The notes under the pieces were generated by a model that was not told the DNA's origin, did no database searches, and saw nothing but the letters and a program-made list of their open reading frames with translations. Position numbers and translations under genes: made by a program. A stretch of 64,000 bases of DNA, taken from contig OZ252297.1 of assembly GCA_965250275.1 (NCBI GenBank), forward strand, positions 1 to 64,000, in the 5' to 3' direction. Below are positions 52,415-60,859 of the stretch, piece by piece. The stretch's first letter is position 1. Each line of letters opens with the position of its first letter. Origin of the DNA: G965250275 sp965250275 (lineage in GTDB: Bacteria; Pseudomonadota; Alphaproteobacteria; Rhodobacterales; Rhodobacteraceae).

Positions 52415-53233
52415 ATGGGCTTTCCCGGCACCTGGATGACAGAATCCGAAAGCGTGGTCTATCGCGTCGTTCCGAAATGCGCATGTTCGACCATTGGGCA
52501 GATCATGTTTTACTCGGATCACGGGTCGTTTTTTGACGGCGATATTCACGATGCGGAACATGGCCTGCACAAATGGGCCATCGAGGATAGCCAGGACATC
52601 ATCACCCGGACGGTGCGCAATCACAGCTCCTACGCGTTTACATGTGTGCGCAATCCTTACACGCGCATCCTCAGTTCCTTCTTCGACAAGATCTGCGGGA
52701 TCCAACGCAACGGCAAACGGTACAGGGGCAACCTCGTCCCGCTTCTGATCCAGCAATATGGCATTGATGTTGGTGGAGAGGAGGGCAAAGAAGATTTCGA
52801 TCAGATCAAAAGCTTCCGGCGGTTCCTGCTCTTTGCCCGCGACACGATCCGTTGGCGCCGGCCGATGGACCCCGACATCCACTGGTCCGCGATGTCAGGG
52901 CATGTTTCGACGTTCATCGCCAACGGAGGACGATACGACAACATCTTCTGGACCGAGACGTTCAACGATGGAATGGCCAGTGTGCTGAACTCGATCGAGA
53001 CCAAACATGCCGTCGATCTCGACAAAATTCCGCGCTTCAACGAAAGCGAGGGACACGGTCCGAAACGCGCGCATCCTGTCGAAGATTACTTTGACGATCT
53101 GTCGATGCACCTAGTTTATGAGATCTACAAACGGGATTTCGAGGTCTTCAAGTACGACTTTCTGGATCCATCCAACAAAATGCCTGTTGGTGAAATCGAT
53201 CTCGACGAAGTGCACGCCAAACTCGGGGATTGA
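52415..53233 (+). CDS. PAPS-dependent carbohydrate sulfotransferase
   Basis: This 272-residue protein has the 5'-phosphosulfate loop VVPKCACSTIGQIMF (residues 18-32) and the 3'-phosphate motif CVRNPYTRILSSFFDKI (residues 77-93), the signatures of the Sulfotransfer_2 family. These enzymes sulfate sugars of glycans. ATG 52415 follows AAGGAGGCATCGCAG. It diverges from the glycosyltransferase, so the pair may build and sulfate a surface polysaccharide. Donor is inferred from motifs; acceptor unknown. Confidence 0.85.
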   Translation: MGFPGTWMTESESVVYRVVPKCACSTIGQIMFYSDHGSFFDGDIHDAEHGLHKWAIEDSQDIITRTVRNHSSYAFTCVRNPYTRILSSFFDKICGIQRNGKRYRGNLVPLLIQQYGIDVGGEEGKEDFDQIKSFRRFLLFARDTIRWRRPMDPDIHWSAMSGHVSTFIANGGRYDNIFWTETFNDGMASVLNSIETKHAVDLDKIPRFNESEGHGPKRAHPVEDYFDDLSMHLVYEIYKRDFEVFKYDFLDPSNKMPVGEIDLDEVHAKLGD

Positions 53234-53292
53234 ACGTTTCACGACCGAGGCTCTCTTGCGCGTAACGGCCTGCGCGCCTACATCTGCCCGCC

Positions 53293-53769
53293 ATGGCACA
53301 GACAAAGTCAGACCCGAACTACAAGGTGATCGCCGAAAACCGGCGGGCGCGGTTTGACTATGCCATCGAGGACGATCTGGAATGCGGCATTCTGCTGGAA
53401 GGGTCGGAGGTGAAGTCTCTGCGTCAGAATGGCGGCAACATCGCCGAGAGTTATGCCGCGGTTGAAGATGGCGAGCTGTGGTTGGTCAACAGCTACATTG
53501 CACCGTACGACCAGGCCAAAACCTTTCGCCACGAAGAACGCCGTCGTCGCAAGCTGCTGGTGTCCCGACGCGAGTTGGCAAACCTTTGGAATGCGACCCA
53601 GCGCAAAGGAATGACGCTGGTGCCCATCGTTTTGTATTTTAACCACAAAGGGTTGGCAAAACTGAAAATTGGCATCGCCAAAGGCAAAAAGAACGTCGAC
53701 AAACGCGAAACCCAGGCCAAGCGCGACTGGTCCCGGCAAAAAGCGCGGCTTTTGAAAGACAACCGATAG
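53293..53769 (+). CDS. smpB: SsrA-binding protein SmpB
   Basis: This 158-residue RNA-binding protein delivers tmRNA to stalled ribosomes. It shows VIAENRRARFDYAIEDDLE, CGILLEGSEVKSLR, then AYVNSYIAPY-like VNSYIAPYDQ and KRETQAKRDWSRQKARLLKD at the end, all conserved. It starts at ATG 53293. It is followed seven bases later by the GST gene. No tmRNA gene is visible nearby. Confidence 0.96.
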   Translation: MAQTKSDPNYKVIAENRRARFDYAIEDDLECGILLEGSEVKSLRQNGGNIAESYAAVEDGELWLVNSYIAPYDQAKTFRHEERRRRKLLVSRRELANLWNATQRKGMTLVPIVLYFNHKGLAKLKIGIAKGKKNVDKRETQAKRDWSRQKARLLKDNR

Positions 53770-53775
53770 ACGAAG

Positions 53776-54429
53776 ATGACACTGACGCTCTACGGATATC
53801 GCTACAGCGTCTACACGCGGATCGCGCGCATGGCACTGGCGATCAGAGCGTTGGACTACAACACTCAGGAAGTTGACCCTTTCGCAGAGCCTGCTGACCC
53901 GGTTCTGTCGAAGGTCAGCCCTTTCGGGCGCGTTCCGGTTCTGGAACATAACGGTCGGACCCTTTGCGAGACCGTTGCGATCACGCGCTATCTGGCCCAT
54001 GCCTTTCCGGGTCCCGACCTGATCCCCGACGATGCCTGGGCCGAGGCTCGAATGACGCAGGCCATCGCCGTGATTGACGCTTACGGGTACTGGCCGATGG
54101 TGCGTCAGGTGTTCTCACATGCCGTGTTCCGCCCCCGCATTGGTGCGGAGAGCAACCCCTCGCTGATCTCAGAGGGGCTGGCCGCATCGCGACCGGTGCT
54201 GGATCAGCTCGAACTGATCGCCCGCGAACGGATTGGACTGAATGCCGAAACGGTGACGCTGGCGGATCTGCATCTGGCACCGATGATGGGCTATTTTACG
54301 TCTGCGCCCGACGGCGAAGTCATGCTGGACAGCTATCCCAGGCTTTCAGAATGGTGGGCCAAAATGTCCCGCCTCCCCGCTTATCTGGACACGGATCCCG
54401 GACTTGCAACGCTGTCGCCTGAGGCGTAG
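53776..54429 (+). CDS. Glutathione S-transferase family protein
   Basis: This 217-residue protein has the thioredoxin-fold N-domain (LTLYGYRYSVYTRIARMAL, then SPFGRVPVLEHNGRTLCETV) and an all-helical C-domain with the NADLHLAPM-like ADLHLAPMMGYF. The catalytic residue in the N-domain appears to be Tyr or Ser (GYRYSVYT), as in beta/nu-like bacterial GSTs. The substrate is unknown. It is separated by seven bases from smpB and by 29 from sseA. Confidence 0.85.
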   Translation: MTLTLYGYRYSVYTRIARMALAIRALDYNTQEVDPFAEPADPVLSKVSPFGRVPVLEHNGRTLCETVAITRYLAHAFPGPDLIPDDAWAEARMTQAIAVIDAYGYWPMVRQVFSHAVFRPRIGAESNPSLISEGLAASRPVLDQLELIARERIGLNAETVTLADLHLAPMMGYFTSAPDGEVMLDSYPRLSEWWAKMSRLPAYLDTDPGLATLSPEA

Positions 54430-54458
54430 TCAGGAACAGGATTTGGCGGGGGTGCAGG

Positions 54459-55316
54459 ATGGCACAAGACGATCCCAAAACACTGGTTTCAACTGAATGG
54501 CTGGCGAACCATTTGAAGGACCCCGATCTGCGGGTTCTCGATGGCTCTTGGTATCTGCCCGCCATGCAGCGCGACGCAAAAGCCGAGTACGAAGCCGCGC
54601 ATATCCCCGGTGCCCGGTTCTTTGACATCGATGACATCTCTGACCATCGCTCCGACCTGCCGCATATGGTTCCGCCAGTCGAGAAGTTCATGTCCCGCAT
54701 GCGCGCGATGGGAGTCGGGGACGGTCATCAGGTTGTTGTCTACGATGGAGCCGGTCTTCTCTCGGCCGCACGGGTCTGGTGGTTGATGCGTTTGATGGGG
54801 CAACCCAACGTGGCGGTCCTGGATGGTGGATTCCCGAAATGGCAGGCCGAAGGCCGTCCGGTTGAGGACCTGCCCCCAATGGTGCGTGACCGGCATATGA
54901 CCGTGCGGGTTCAGAACCAGATGGTGCGCGACGTGACCCAGGTGTCGTCGGCCTCCAAACTTGGTGATCACACCATCATTGATGCACGGGCCCACGGCCG
55001 GTTCACCGGAGAGACGCCCGAGCCCCGCGAAGGTCTGCGGTCCGGCCATATTCCGGGATCAGTCAACCTGCCCTACACGCGTCTTTTTAACCCGGACTCG
55101 ACCATGAAGGACGCTGACGCGCTACGCGCGGAGTTTGAGGCAGCAGGCGCGGATCTGTCGAAGCCGGCGATCACCACCTGTGGGTCAGGCGTGACAGCGA
55201 CCATTCTGAGCCTCGCACTGGAACGCATGGGGAAAACCGATCACGCGGTCTATGACGGCTCATGGTCCGAATGGGGCGCCTTCCCAACCCTCCCGATTGC
55301 CACCGGAGAAAGCTGA
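54459..55316 (+). CDS. sseA: 3-mercaptopyruvate sulfurtransferase
   Basis: This 285-residue protein has two rhodanese domains. The N-terminal one shows LRVLDGSWYLP and VVYDGAGLLSAARVWW. The C-terminal one carries the catalytic cysteine in TTCGSGVTATILSLAL, with the CGSGVT loop typical of mercaptopyruvate sulfurtransferases. It transfers sulfur from 3-mercaptopyruvate to thiol acceptors. Its stop overlaps the ATG of the aminotransferase gene, which may supply the 3-mercaptopyruvate by transaminating cysteine. Confidence 0.93.
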   Translation: MAQDDPKTLVSTEWLANHLKDPDLRVLDGSWYLPAMQRDAKAEYEAAHIPGARFFDIDDISDHRSDLPHMVPPVEKFMSRMRAMGVGDGHQVVVYDGAGLLSAARVWWLMRLMGQPNVAVLDGGFPKWQAEGRPVEDLPPMVRDRHMTVRVQNQMVRDVTQVSSASKLGDHTIIDARAHGRFTGETPEPREGLRSGHIPGSVNLPYTRLFNPDSTMKDADALRAEFEAAGADLSKPAITTCGSGVTATILSLALERMGKTDHAVYDGSWSEWGAFPTLPIATGES

Positions 55317-56500
55317 TGTTCGAAACGCTTCAGGCTCAGCCTGCGGACAAAATCCTTGCGTTGATGCAGATGTATCGCGAGGACCCCAGAGACGCCAAGA
55401 TCGACCTTGGCGTGGGGGTCTACAAGAACGCCGAAGGTGTCACGCCTGTAATGCGCGCCATCAAAGCTGCGGAGGAACGGCTCTGGCAGGAACAGACCAC
55501 GAAGTCCTATGTGGGCCTGCTGGGTGACCCCGGCTTCTCGGATGTCATGATCGACCTGATCCTTGACGATTCCGTCCCGCGTGCGAATGTCGCCGCCGCT
55601 GCGACACCCGGCGGGACCGGCGCTGTGCGTCAGGCTTTCGAGATGATCCTGATGGCCAACCCCAAGGCCCGCGTATTTGTGTCCGATCCGACATGGCCGA
55701 ACCACTTGTCCATTCTGAGTTATCTCGGCATCGAAACCGTCACATACCGTTACTTCGACAACGACACCCGCGCGGTGAATTTCGATGGGATGATGGAAGA
55801 TCTGCAGGCTGCGACAGCGGGCGATATCATTCTGCTGCACGGGTGCTGCCACAACCCGACAGGGGCCAATCTGAACCTTGTTGAATGGCAGACCGTGGTC
55901 GACCACCTGAATGCGTCCGGTGCGGTTCCCATGATTGACATCGCCTATCAGGGCTTTGGCGATGGGCTGGAAAGCGACGCGGCCGCGACACGTCTCGTGG
56001 CATCATCTGTTCCGGAGTGTCTGATCGCGGCCAGCTGCTCTAAGAATTTCGGGATCTACCGGGAGCGCACAGGTCTGCTGATGGCGGTTGCTCAGGACGC
56101 ATCTGCACGGCAGCTCAATCAAGACACGCTCGCCTTTCTGAACCGGCAGAATTACTCATTCCCACCCGATCACGGGGCACGGCTGGTCACGATGATCTTG
56201 AATGACGACGCTTTGCGGGCCGACTGGGCCGCCGAGTTGGAAGACGTACGCATGTCCATGCTCGATCTGCGCCAATCGCTGGCGGATGAATTGCAGCGCC
56301 TGACCGGGTCAGACCGGTTTGCCTTTCTGGCCCAGCATCGCGGCATGTTCTCCCGGCTTGGCGCTGCGCCCGAACTCGTTGAGAAACTGCGCAAAGAGCA
56401 CGCGATCTACATGATCGGCGACAGTCGCATGAACATTGCCGGGCTCAATGCCAAGACGATCCCGGTGCTGGCTCAGGCGATTGTTGATGTCGGGGTCTGA
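55316..56500 (+). CDS. Aromatic/aspartate aminotransferase (class I)
   Basis: This 394-residue PLP enzyme matches the AspC/TyrB subgroup: IDLGVGVYKNAEGVTPVMRA, YVGLLGDPGFSD, LLHGCCHNPTGANL and the PLP lysine in ASCSKNFGIYRERTG. Arg residues in the C-terminal domain (MIGDSRMNIAGLN) fit dicarboxylate or aromatic substrates. ATG 55316 shares its A with the sseA TGA; the longer frame to 55262 is inside sseA. The pairing with sseA suggests cysteine transamination plus desulfuration as one possible joint function. Confidence 0.92.
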   Translation: MFETLQAQPADKILALMQMYREDPRDAKIDLGVGVYKNAEGVTPVMRAIKAAEERLWQEQTTKSYVGLLGDPGFSDVMIDLILDDSVPRANVAAAATPGGTGAVRQAFEMILMANPKARVFVSDPTWPNHLSILSYLGIETVTYRYFDNDTRAVNFDGMMEDLQAATAGDIILLHGCCHNPTGANLNLVEWQTVVDHLNASGAVPMIDIAYQGFGDGLESDAAATRLVASSVPECLIAASCSKNFGIYRERTGLLMAVAQDASARQLNQDTLAFLNRQNYSFPPDHGARLVTMILNDDALRADWAAELEDVRMSMLDLRQSLADELQRLTGSDRFAFLAQHRGMFSRLGAAPELVEKLRKEHAIYMIGDSRMNIAGLNAKTIPVLAQAIVDVGV

Positions 56501-56926
56501 CTAGGCCACCTGGTAGTGCGGGTGAAAGATGGAATAGACACGGACATACTTGATTTTGTCTCTGTCGCTGATCTCGTAGAACGCGCACATCATAAGGCGA
56601 AATGAACTGCCGGCTTTGTGCTGCACGCCCACCCATTCCAGGTCCTGTTTGCACCGAAAATCGATCGGCGCCTCGGTGGCGATCAGGTTGGGCGTTGTGA
56701 CAAAATGAATGTGGTCCTGAATGGTCTCTTGCATGACTTCTGAGACACCGGTCCAGAAAGCGACAGCGGAATCTTTGCCCGCACTGATGGCAGCTTTGGG
56801 AATGTACTCAAAGACCGCGTCTGGCTCGTACCATTTGTCGTAGAAATCGGCATGGCTCATCCCCGTACCAGCACAGGCGCCGTTAAAATCGCGAATGTAC
56901 TCAGCATATTGCTCTTCGGTGATCAT
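56501..56926 (-). CDS. NTF2-like (SnoaL-type) protein
   Basis: This 141-residue protein has the cone-shaped NTF2/SnoaL pattern: YAEYIRDFNGACAGTGMSHA, YDKWYEPDAVFEYIPKA and the beta-strand run SSFRLMMCAFYEISDRDKIK. Such proteins can be polyketide cyclases, isomerases or binding proteins; no catalytic pair is obvious. I start it at ATG 56926 with AAGGAC upstream; the open frame continues to 57001 without a better ribosome site. It is convergent with the aminotransferase; the two stop codons are directly adjacent. Confidence 0.75.
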   Translation of the reverse strand: MITEEQYAEYIRDFNGACAGTGMSHADFYDKWYEPDAVFEYIPKAAISAGKDSAVAFWTGVSEVMQETIQDHIHFVTTPNLIATEAPIDFRCKQDLEWVGVQHKAGSSFRLMMCAFYEISDRDKIKYVRVYSIFHPHYQVA

Positions 56927-57298
56927 ACGATTTGTCCTTCTGCATGGAGCGCGGCCTGCCATCGAAGAAAACGTACCGGGAAACGGAGTGTCAAATGACA
57001 CAAACAGCGTGATTCAATGCAGCTGTAGACCATATGACACGGTCCGTGACCCACTGTCAGGTTTTGTCCCTGGCGTGCAACTTGGCCGATTCTGGCAACC
57101 TTAAATGCTGGAACAATACCCCCGAAACGATGAATCTGTTTCGATTCTTCGCACTTCAAATTTTCACTTTCTGCAATCTTTTCAATGCAGTGGGCAGTCG
57201 TTGCCAACATCTGCCAAAGAATTATCTTAATCCTGCCACAATCTCGCGGCATAATGACCGCTCTGCGGAAAACAACGTCAACAGAGAGAACCCGCCCA
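56927..57298. other. Divergent intergenic region
   Basis: This 372-bp region lies between the NTF2-like gene (minus) and the GNAT gene (plus). A promoter-like TTGCCA (57201-57206) and TATCTT (57223-57228), with 16 bases between, could serve the GNAT gene. Open frames that cross it (57034-57402 plus, 56923-57252 minus) overlap neighbouring genes and look non-coding. I see no RNA gene. Confidence 0.5.
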
Positions 57299-57751
57299 GT
57301 GACAGCCCCTTTGACCGTGCGCGCCCTTCGCGCCGACGATCGCGACGCCTGGGCCGAAATGTGGCGCGACTATCTGGCCTTTTACAAAACAGAAGTGCCT
57401 GAGGCGGTTTATGACAGCACGTTCGAGCGATTGCTGTCTGCGGAACCGCAGGAGTTCAATGGTCTGGTTGCCGAGTCGGACGGCGCGCTTGTCGGGCTGA
57501 CCCACTATCTGTTCCACCGCCACGCTTGGAAGGTGGAAAACGTCTGTTATCTACAGGATCTTTATGCCCGTCCCGAAACCCGCGGGACCGGAATCGGCCG
57601 CGCCCTGATCGAAGCGGTGTACGCAGCTGCCGACGCCAATGGCACCCCATCCGTCTACTGGCTGACGCAGGACTTTAACGAGACCGCGCGCAAGCTCTAT
57701 GACCGGATTGCGGTCCTGACGCCCTTCATCCGGTATCAGAGGCCCTCATGA
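57299..57751 (+). CDS. GNAT-family N-acetyltransferase
   Basis: This 150-residue protein has the GNAT fold: TVRALRADDRDAWAEMWRDY, LVAESDGALVGLTHYLF, the beta-4 strand NVCYLQDLYARPETRGTGIG with the acetyl-CoA loop RGTGIGRAL, and the terminal motif YWLTQDFNETARKLYDRIA. The substrate is unknown. I chose GTG 57299 with AGAGAGAA upstream; an in-frame ATG at 57254 would add 15 residues. Its TGA overlaps the start of the lipoprotein gene by four bases. Confidence 0.83.
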   Translation: MTAPLTVRALRADDRDAWAEMWRDYLAFYKTEVPEAVYDSTFERLLSAEPQEFNGLVAESDGALVGLTHYLFHRHAWKVENVCYLQDLYARPETRGTGIGRALIEAVYAAADANGTPSVYWLTQDFNETARKLYDRIAVLTPFIRYQRPS

Positions 57752-59118
57752 AGTATGTCCTGTTGTCGCTGGCCTTGGTGCTGGCGGGTTGTGCCTCCGT
57801 GCCGATTGAAGAGCCGCCAACGCGTGCTCAGATCAGCGACAGTTCACTGCCACCGATGAAGTACTTCTCGTCGCCCCGCCCTTCGGCGCCGGTGACGCCA
57901 AATGCAAACATCGTTGAAGACTTCCTTGAACTGCACTTCGAATTGGAGAGCGGGCGCGAACTGGAAGCGTTCACCCGTTTCGAAACGCCGGTCACGGTCC
58001 GTGTCACAGGAAAGCCTCCTGCGACGCTGGAGCCGGATCTCGGAGGCTTGCTCTCACGCTTGCGCCAGGAAGCCGGCATCGACATCCGGCTTACGCGTGA
58101 TGCGTATGCCAATATCACCATTGAAGCAGTCAGCCGTGAAGAAATCAGGCGCACACTGCCGCAGGCCGCCTGCTTTGTCGTACCGAATGTCACGAGCCTG
58201 GCAGAATTCCGTCGGGAGCGCCGCCGCGCCAAAACCAACTGGTCGTTGCTGCGGGAGCGCAAAACGCTCAGCGTGTTCCTGCCGTACGATGCGAGCCCAC
58301 AGGAAACACGGGATTGCCTGCACGAAGAGATTGCCCAGGCGCTAGGGCCCCTCAACGATCTCTATCGGTTGCCGGACTCGGTGTTCAACGATGACAATGT
58401 GCACACCGTTCTGACGGGCTATGACATGCTGATCTTGCGTGCGACCTATGCTCCGGAATTGCGAAGCGGGATGAGCCGCGATGACGTTGCGCGTCGCCTG
58501 CCAGCCATTCTCGACAGGATGAATCCGCGCGGGCGCGGTCTTGCAAAGCGCCCGGTTTCAAAAACACCGCGCAGCTGGATCAACGCGGTCCAGACCGCTT
58601 TAGGGCCTGGCAGCAGTGTCTCCGCGCGCAGAACCGCTTCTAGCACAGCGTTGCGCACTGCGCAGAGCCTGAACTGGCAGGATCATCGCCACGCCTTCAG
58701 CCACTACATGGTCGGCCGGATGACACAAGGCGCCGACCCAGCCGCTGGGAATGCCCATTTCAATACAGCTCTGCAAATACTGAGCCGCGCGCCAGCGACG
58801 GATCTGCACAGAGCCTACATCGTCACCCAAACTGCTGCCTTTGCTATCCTGCGGGGCGATGGCGCAACTGCGCTTCGGCAGATCAAACCCAATCTGGATG
58901 TCGCTGCGCGGTCGGAGAACGCCGCCCTGCTGGCGACGCTCATGTTGCTTCAGGCCGAAGCGCTGGAGCTGACGGGACGCATGGACGAAGCACGCCAAGT
59001 CCGTCTGGACAGCATCGGCTGGGCGCGATACGGCTTTGGCTCTGACTGGGCGGTGCGTGCAAAGATGAACGAGATCGCCGCCCTTGGCTCGGCGGGCAGA
59101 GGTGAACGGCGTCTATGA
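57748..59118 (+). CDS. DUF2927-family lipoprotein
   Basis: This 456-residue protein has a lipoprotein signal with lipobox LVLAGC (cysteine at about 15). The conserved block ETRDCLHEEIAQALGPLNDL, LYRLPDSVFNDDNVHTVLTG and YDMLILRATYAPELRSGM lies at about residues 185-250 and is the DUF2927 signature as I recall it; its HEE fits a metalloprotease-like active site, but no activity is established. The last 150 residues are helical and could be TPR-like repeats. It begins at ATG 57748 and overlaps the following small gene by four bases. Confidence 0.82.
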   Translation: MKYVLLSLALVLAGCASVPIEEPPTRAQISDSSLPPMKYFSSPRPSAPVTPNANIVEDFLELHFELESGRELEAFTRFETPVTVRVTGKPPATLEPDLGGLLSRLRQEAGIDIRLTRDAYANITIEAVSREEIRRTLPQAACFVVPNVTSLAEFRRERRRAKTNWSLLRERKTLSVFLPYDASPQETRDCLHEEIAQALGPLNDLYRLPDSVFNDDNVHTVLTGYDMLILRATYAPELRSGMSRDDVARRLPAILDRMNPRGRGLAKRPVSKTPRSWINAVQTALGPGSSVSARRTASSTALRTAQSLNWQDHRHAFSHYMVGRMTQGADPAAGNAHFNTALQILSRAPATDLHRAYIVTQTAAFAILRGDGATALRQIKPNLDVAARSENAALLATLMLLQAEALELTGRMDEARQVRLDSIGWARYGFGSDWAVRAKMNEIAALGSAGRGERRL

Positions 59119-59282
59119 TCGTAATCGGCGGCGCGCTGATCGGCGCGGTTTGGGGCGGGCTTGTTGCCCGAAAACGCGGCGGCTCAAAGTTGGACATTGC
59201 GCAATATGCCACGGCTGCCGGAATTGCCTGCGCACTTGTCGGGCTGATCCTGACCATTGTTCTGGACCGGACGCTGCTCTGA
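59115..59282 (+). CDS. Small two-helix membrane peptide
   Basis: ATG 59115 opens 55 codons to TGA at 59280-59282, overlapping the DUF2927 gene stop by four bases. The peptide has two hydrophobic segments, MIVIGGALIGAVWGGLVA and AGIACALVGLILTIVL, around a basic stretch RKRGGSKLDIAQYATA. I associate similar short peptides in Rhodobacteraceae with this lipoprotein neighbourhood; they are sometimes labelled apolipoprotein acyltransferase, which is surely too broad. The translational coupling supports it being real. Confidence 0.65.
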   Translation: MIVIGGALIGAVWGGLVARKRGGSKLDIAQYATAAGIACALVGLILTIVLDRTLL

Positions 59283-59314
59283 TACAGCGGACCCTTCTAC
59301 CCAGCACCTGGACG

Positions 59315-59872
59315 TCAGGCCAACGAGCCACGCTCCAAGAGGCCTGATGCCGCGTTCAAAAGTGTGCGCAACTGGCGTTCGTAGTCGGCGCTGTCCGGAT
59401 CTGCGATGCCATTCAGACACAGGGTCTTCTCCGCCACGCTCATGCCCAGCATTGACGCGCTGAACAGCGCGGCCTTGCCACTGTCTTTCAGGATCTGTTC
59501 AAGCGGCTGTTGCCAGTTCTCTTGATACTTCTGCCGCACGAGCGCGCCGACCTCTGGATCACTGGCGTTCATCAGGATCAGCGCACTTCCCGAAGGGCCG
59601 TCTGCGCTTCGCTCCGCGACACAAAACGCGCCCACAACAAACTCGATGAGGGCATCCACGTCCCGGATTTCTTCAAGGTCCAAGGCCGGCAAGCTGTCCA
59701 GCGTCGCAACAAACAAGCCCTTCTTCGAACCGAAGTATCGGGATACCAGCGCCACGTCCGCGCCGGCAGAACTGGTGATTTCCCGCAACGAAACATTGGA
59801 GTAACCGCGCGTCCAAAACAAGCGACGCGCATGAAACAGGAGCAGGTCCTTGGTTTGCTGGGACTTTGACAT
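59315..59872 (-). CDS. TetR-family regulator divergent from an SDR gene
   Basis: This 185-residue protein has the TetR helix-turn-helix at about residues 10-50 (ARRLFWTRGYSNVSLREITS, then SAGADVALVSRYFGSKKGLF). I start it at ATG 59872; the open frame reaches 59920, but that part would lie across an operator. Two copies of an 18-bp palindrome lie between it and the SDR gene. It is convergent with the small membrane peptide. Ligand and regulon are unknown; the SDR gene is the likely target. Confidence 0.82.
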   Translation of the reverse strand: MSKSQQTKDLLLFHARRLFWTRGYSNVSLREITSSAGADVALVSRYFGSKKGLFVATLDSLPALDLEEIRDVDALIEFVVGAFCVAERSADGPSGSALILMNASDPEVGALVRQKYQENWQQPLEQILKDSGKAALFSASMLGMSVAEKTLCLNGIADPDSADYERQLRTLLNAASGLLERGSLA

Positions 59873-59901
59873 GACAACAACCTGTCGAGCCGCGAAATCG
59901 A

Positions 59902-59919
59902 TGTCAACATTCGTTGACA
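59902..59919. promoter_or_regulatory. TetR operator, copy 1
   Basis: TGTCAAC-ATTC-GTTGACA is a perfect 7-bp inverted repeat just upstream of the TetR gene start. It shares the TGTCAA...CGTTGACA frame with copy 2 at 59945-59962. Confidence 0.65.
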
Positions 59920-59944
59920 AATGCAGACGGGGCGCCTACACAAA

Positions 59945-59962
59945 TGTCAATGTGCGTTGACA
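59945..59962. promoter_or_regulatory. TetR operator, copy 2
   Basis: TGTCAATGTGCGTTGACA is the same 18-bp frame as copy 1, and its inverted repeat extends outward to AATGTCAA/TTGACATT. It starts 43 bases after copy 1, about four helical turns, and 26 bases before the SDR start. Confidence 0.65.
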
Positions 59963-59987
59963 TTTTTGGATCGGAGTGGAAACTCTT

Positions 59988-60764
59988 ATGACAAACACAG
60001 CTCTCATCACAGGCGCCTCTGCGGGAATTGGCGCGGAGTTTGCCCGATACCACGCCTCCAAAGGCGGCACTGTTATCGTGACGGCCCGCCGCGAAGACAC
60101 GCTGAACAATCTGAAATCCGAGTTGGAGGCCGCGCATAGCGTGCCAGTACATGTTTATGCGATGGATCTGGGTGCGAACGGGGCCGCCGACCAACTGTAT
60201 GATCAGATCAAGGCCGATGGTCTTCAGGTTGACATCCTGATCAACAACGCCGGCTTTGGCGGGCATGGGCATCACGTCGAACGGGACTTGGCCGCAGAGC
60301 AAGCGATGATCGATCTAAACGTCAAAGCACTGGTGACAATGACACAACGCTTTGGCGGCGATATGGCCGGGAGGGGAAATGGCAAGATTCTGAATGTCGG
60401 CTCGACGGCTGGATTCATGCCCGGCCCACAACAGGCCGTTTACTTCGCCACCAAGGCGTTCGTGAACTCCTACAGTCAGGCAATCGATCAAGAACTGCGT
60501 CCCAAGGGCGTGACCTGCTCTGTCCTGGCACCGGGGTATGTGGAGACTGAGTTTGCAAAAGCGGCGGATTTGGAAGGCACAAACCTGATCAAAGGCGGCG
60601 GGGCCAGCGCAAAGGATGTCGCCCAGCTGGGATATGATGCGATGATGCGCGGTGAACTTGTGGCCTTCAACGAAAAGCGACTTCGCTTCATGCTGAACTG
60701 GATGATCCCGTTGCTGCCGCGCCGCGCGGTCCTGAAGATGGTGGACCAGATGCAGGCCAAGTGA
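59988..60764 (+). CDS. Short-chain dehydrogenase/reductase
   Basis: This 258-residue classical SDR has the cofactor motif ALITGASAGIGAEF (residues 5-18), NNAG in ILINNAGFGG, the catalytic serine in LNVGSTAGF, and the catalytic YxxxK in YFATKAFVNSY. Arg40 of VTARRED favours NADP(H). ATG 59988 follows GGAGTGGAAACTC; a GTG at 59976 is less likely. The C-terminal LRFMLNWMIPLLPRRAV suggests membrane association and lipid-like substrates, as in related SDRs. Regulation by the divergent TetR is likely. Confidence 0.88.
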   Translation: MTNTALITGASAGIGAEFARYHASKGGTVIVTARREDTLNNLKSELEAAHSVPVHVYAMDLGANGAADQLYDQIKADGLQVDILINNAGFGGHGHHVERDLAAEQAMIDLNVKALVTMTQRFGGDMAGRGNGKILNVGSTAGFMPGPQQAVYFATKAFVNSYSQAIDQELRPKGVTCSVLAPGYVETEFAKAADLEGTNLIKGGGASAKDVAQLGYDAMMRGELVAFNEKRLRFMLNWMIPLLPRRAVLKMVDQMQAK

Positions 60765-60803
60765 TCGGGCCTGCTCGAACATCCAACATTCCACATCTCA
60801 ACC

Positions 60804-60830
60804 AAAAAGCCCGGGCGCAACCGCCCGGGC
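60804..60830 (-). terminator. Rho-independent terminator of glnK-amtB
   Basis: GCCCGGGCG (60809-60817) pairs perfectly with CGCCCGGGC (60822-60830) around CAAC. Read on the minus strand the stem is followed by TTTTT (complement of 60804-60808), 30 bases after the amtB stop. Confidence 0.85.
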
Positions 60831-60859
60831 CAGTGTCTCAAAACGGAGGGAAGGAAACC

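Noticed and set aside
56923..57252. 109-codon minus-strand open frame before the NTF2-like gene
   Set aside because: Cysteine- and histidine-rich composition unlike its neighbours, and no homology pattern recognised.
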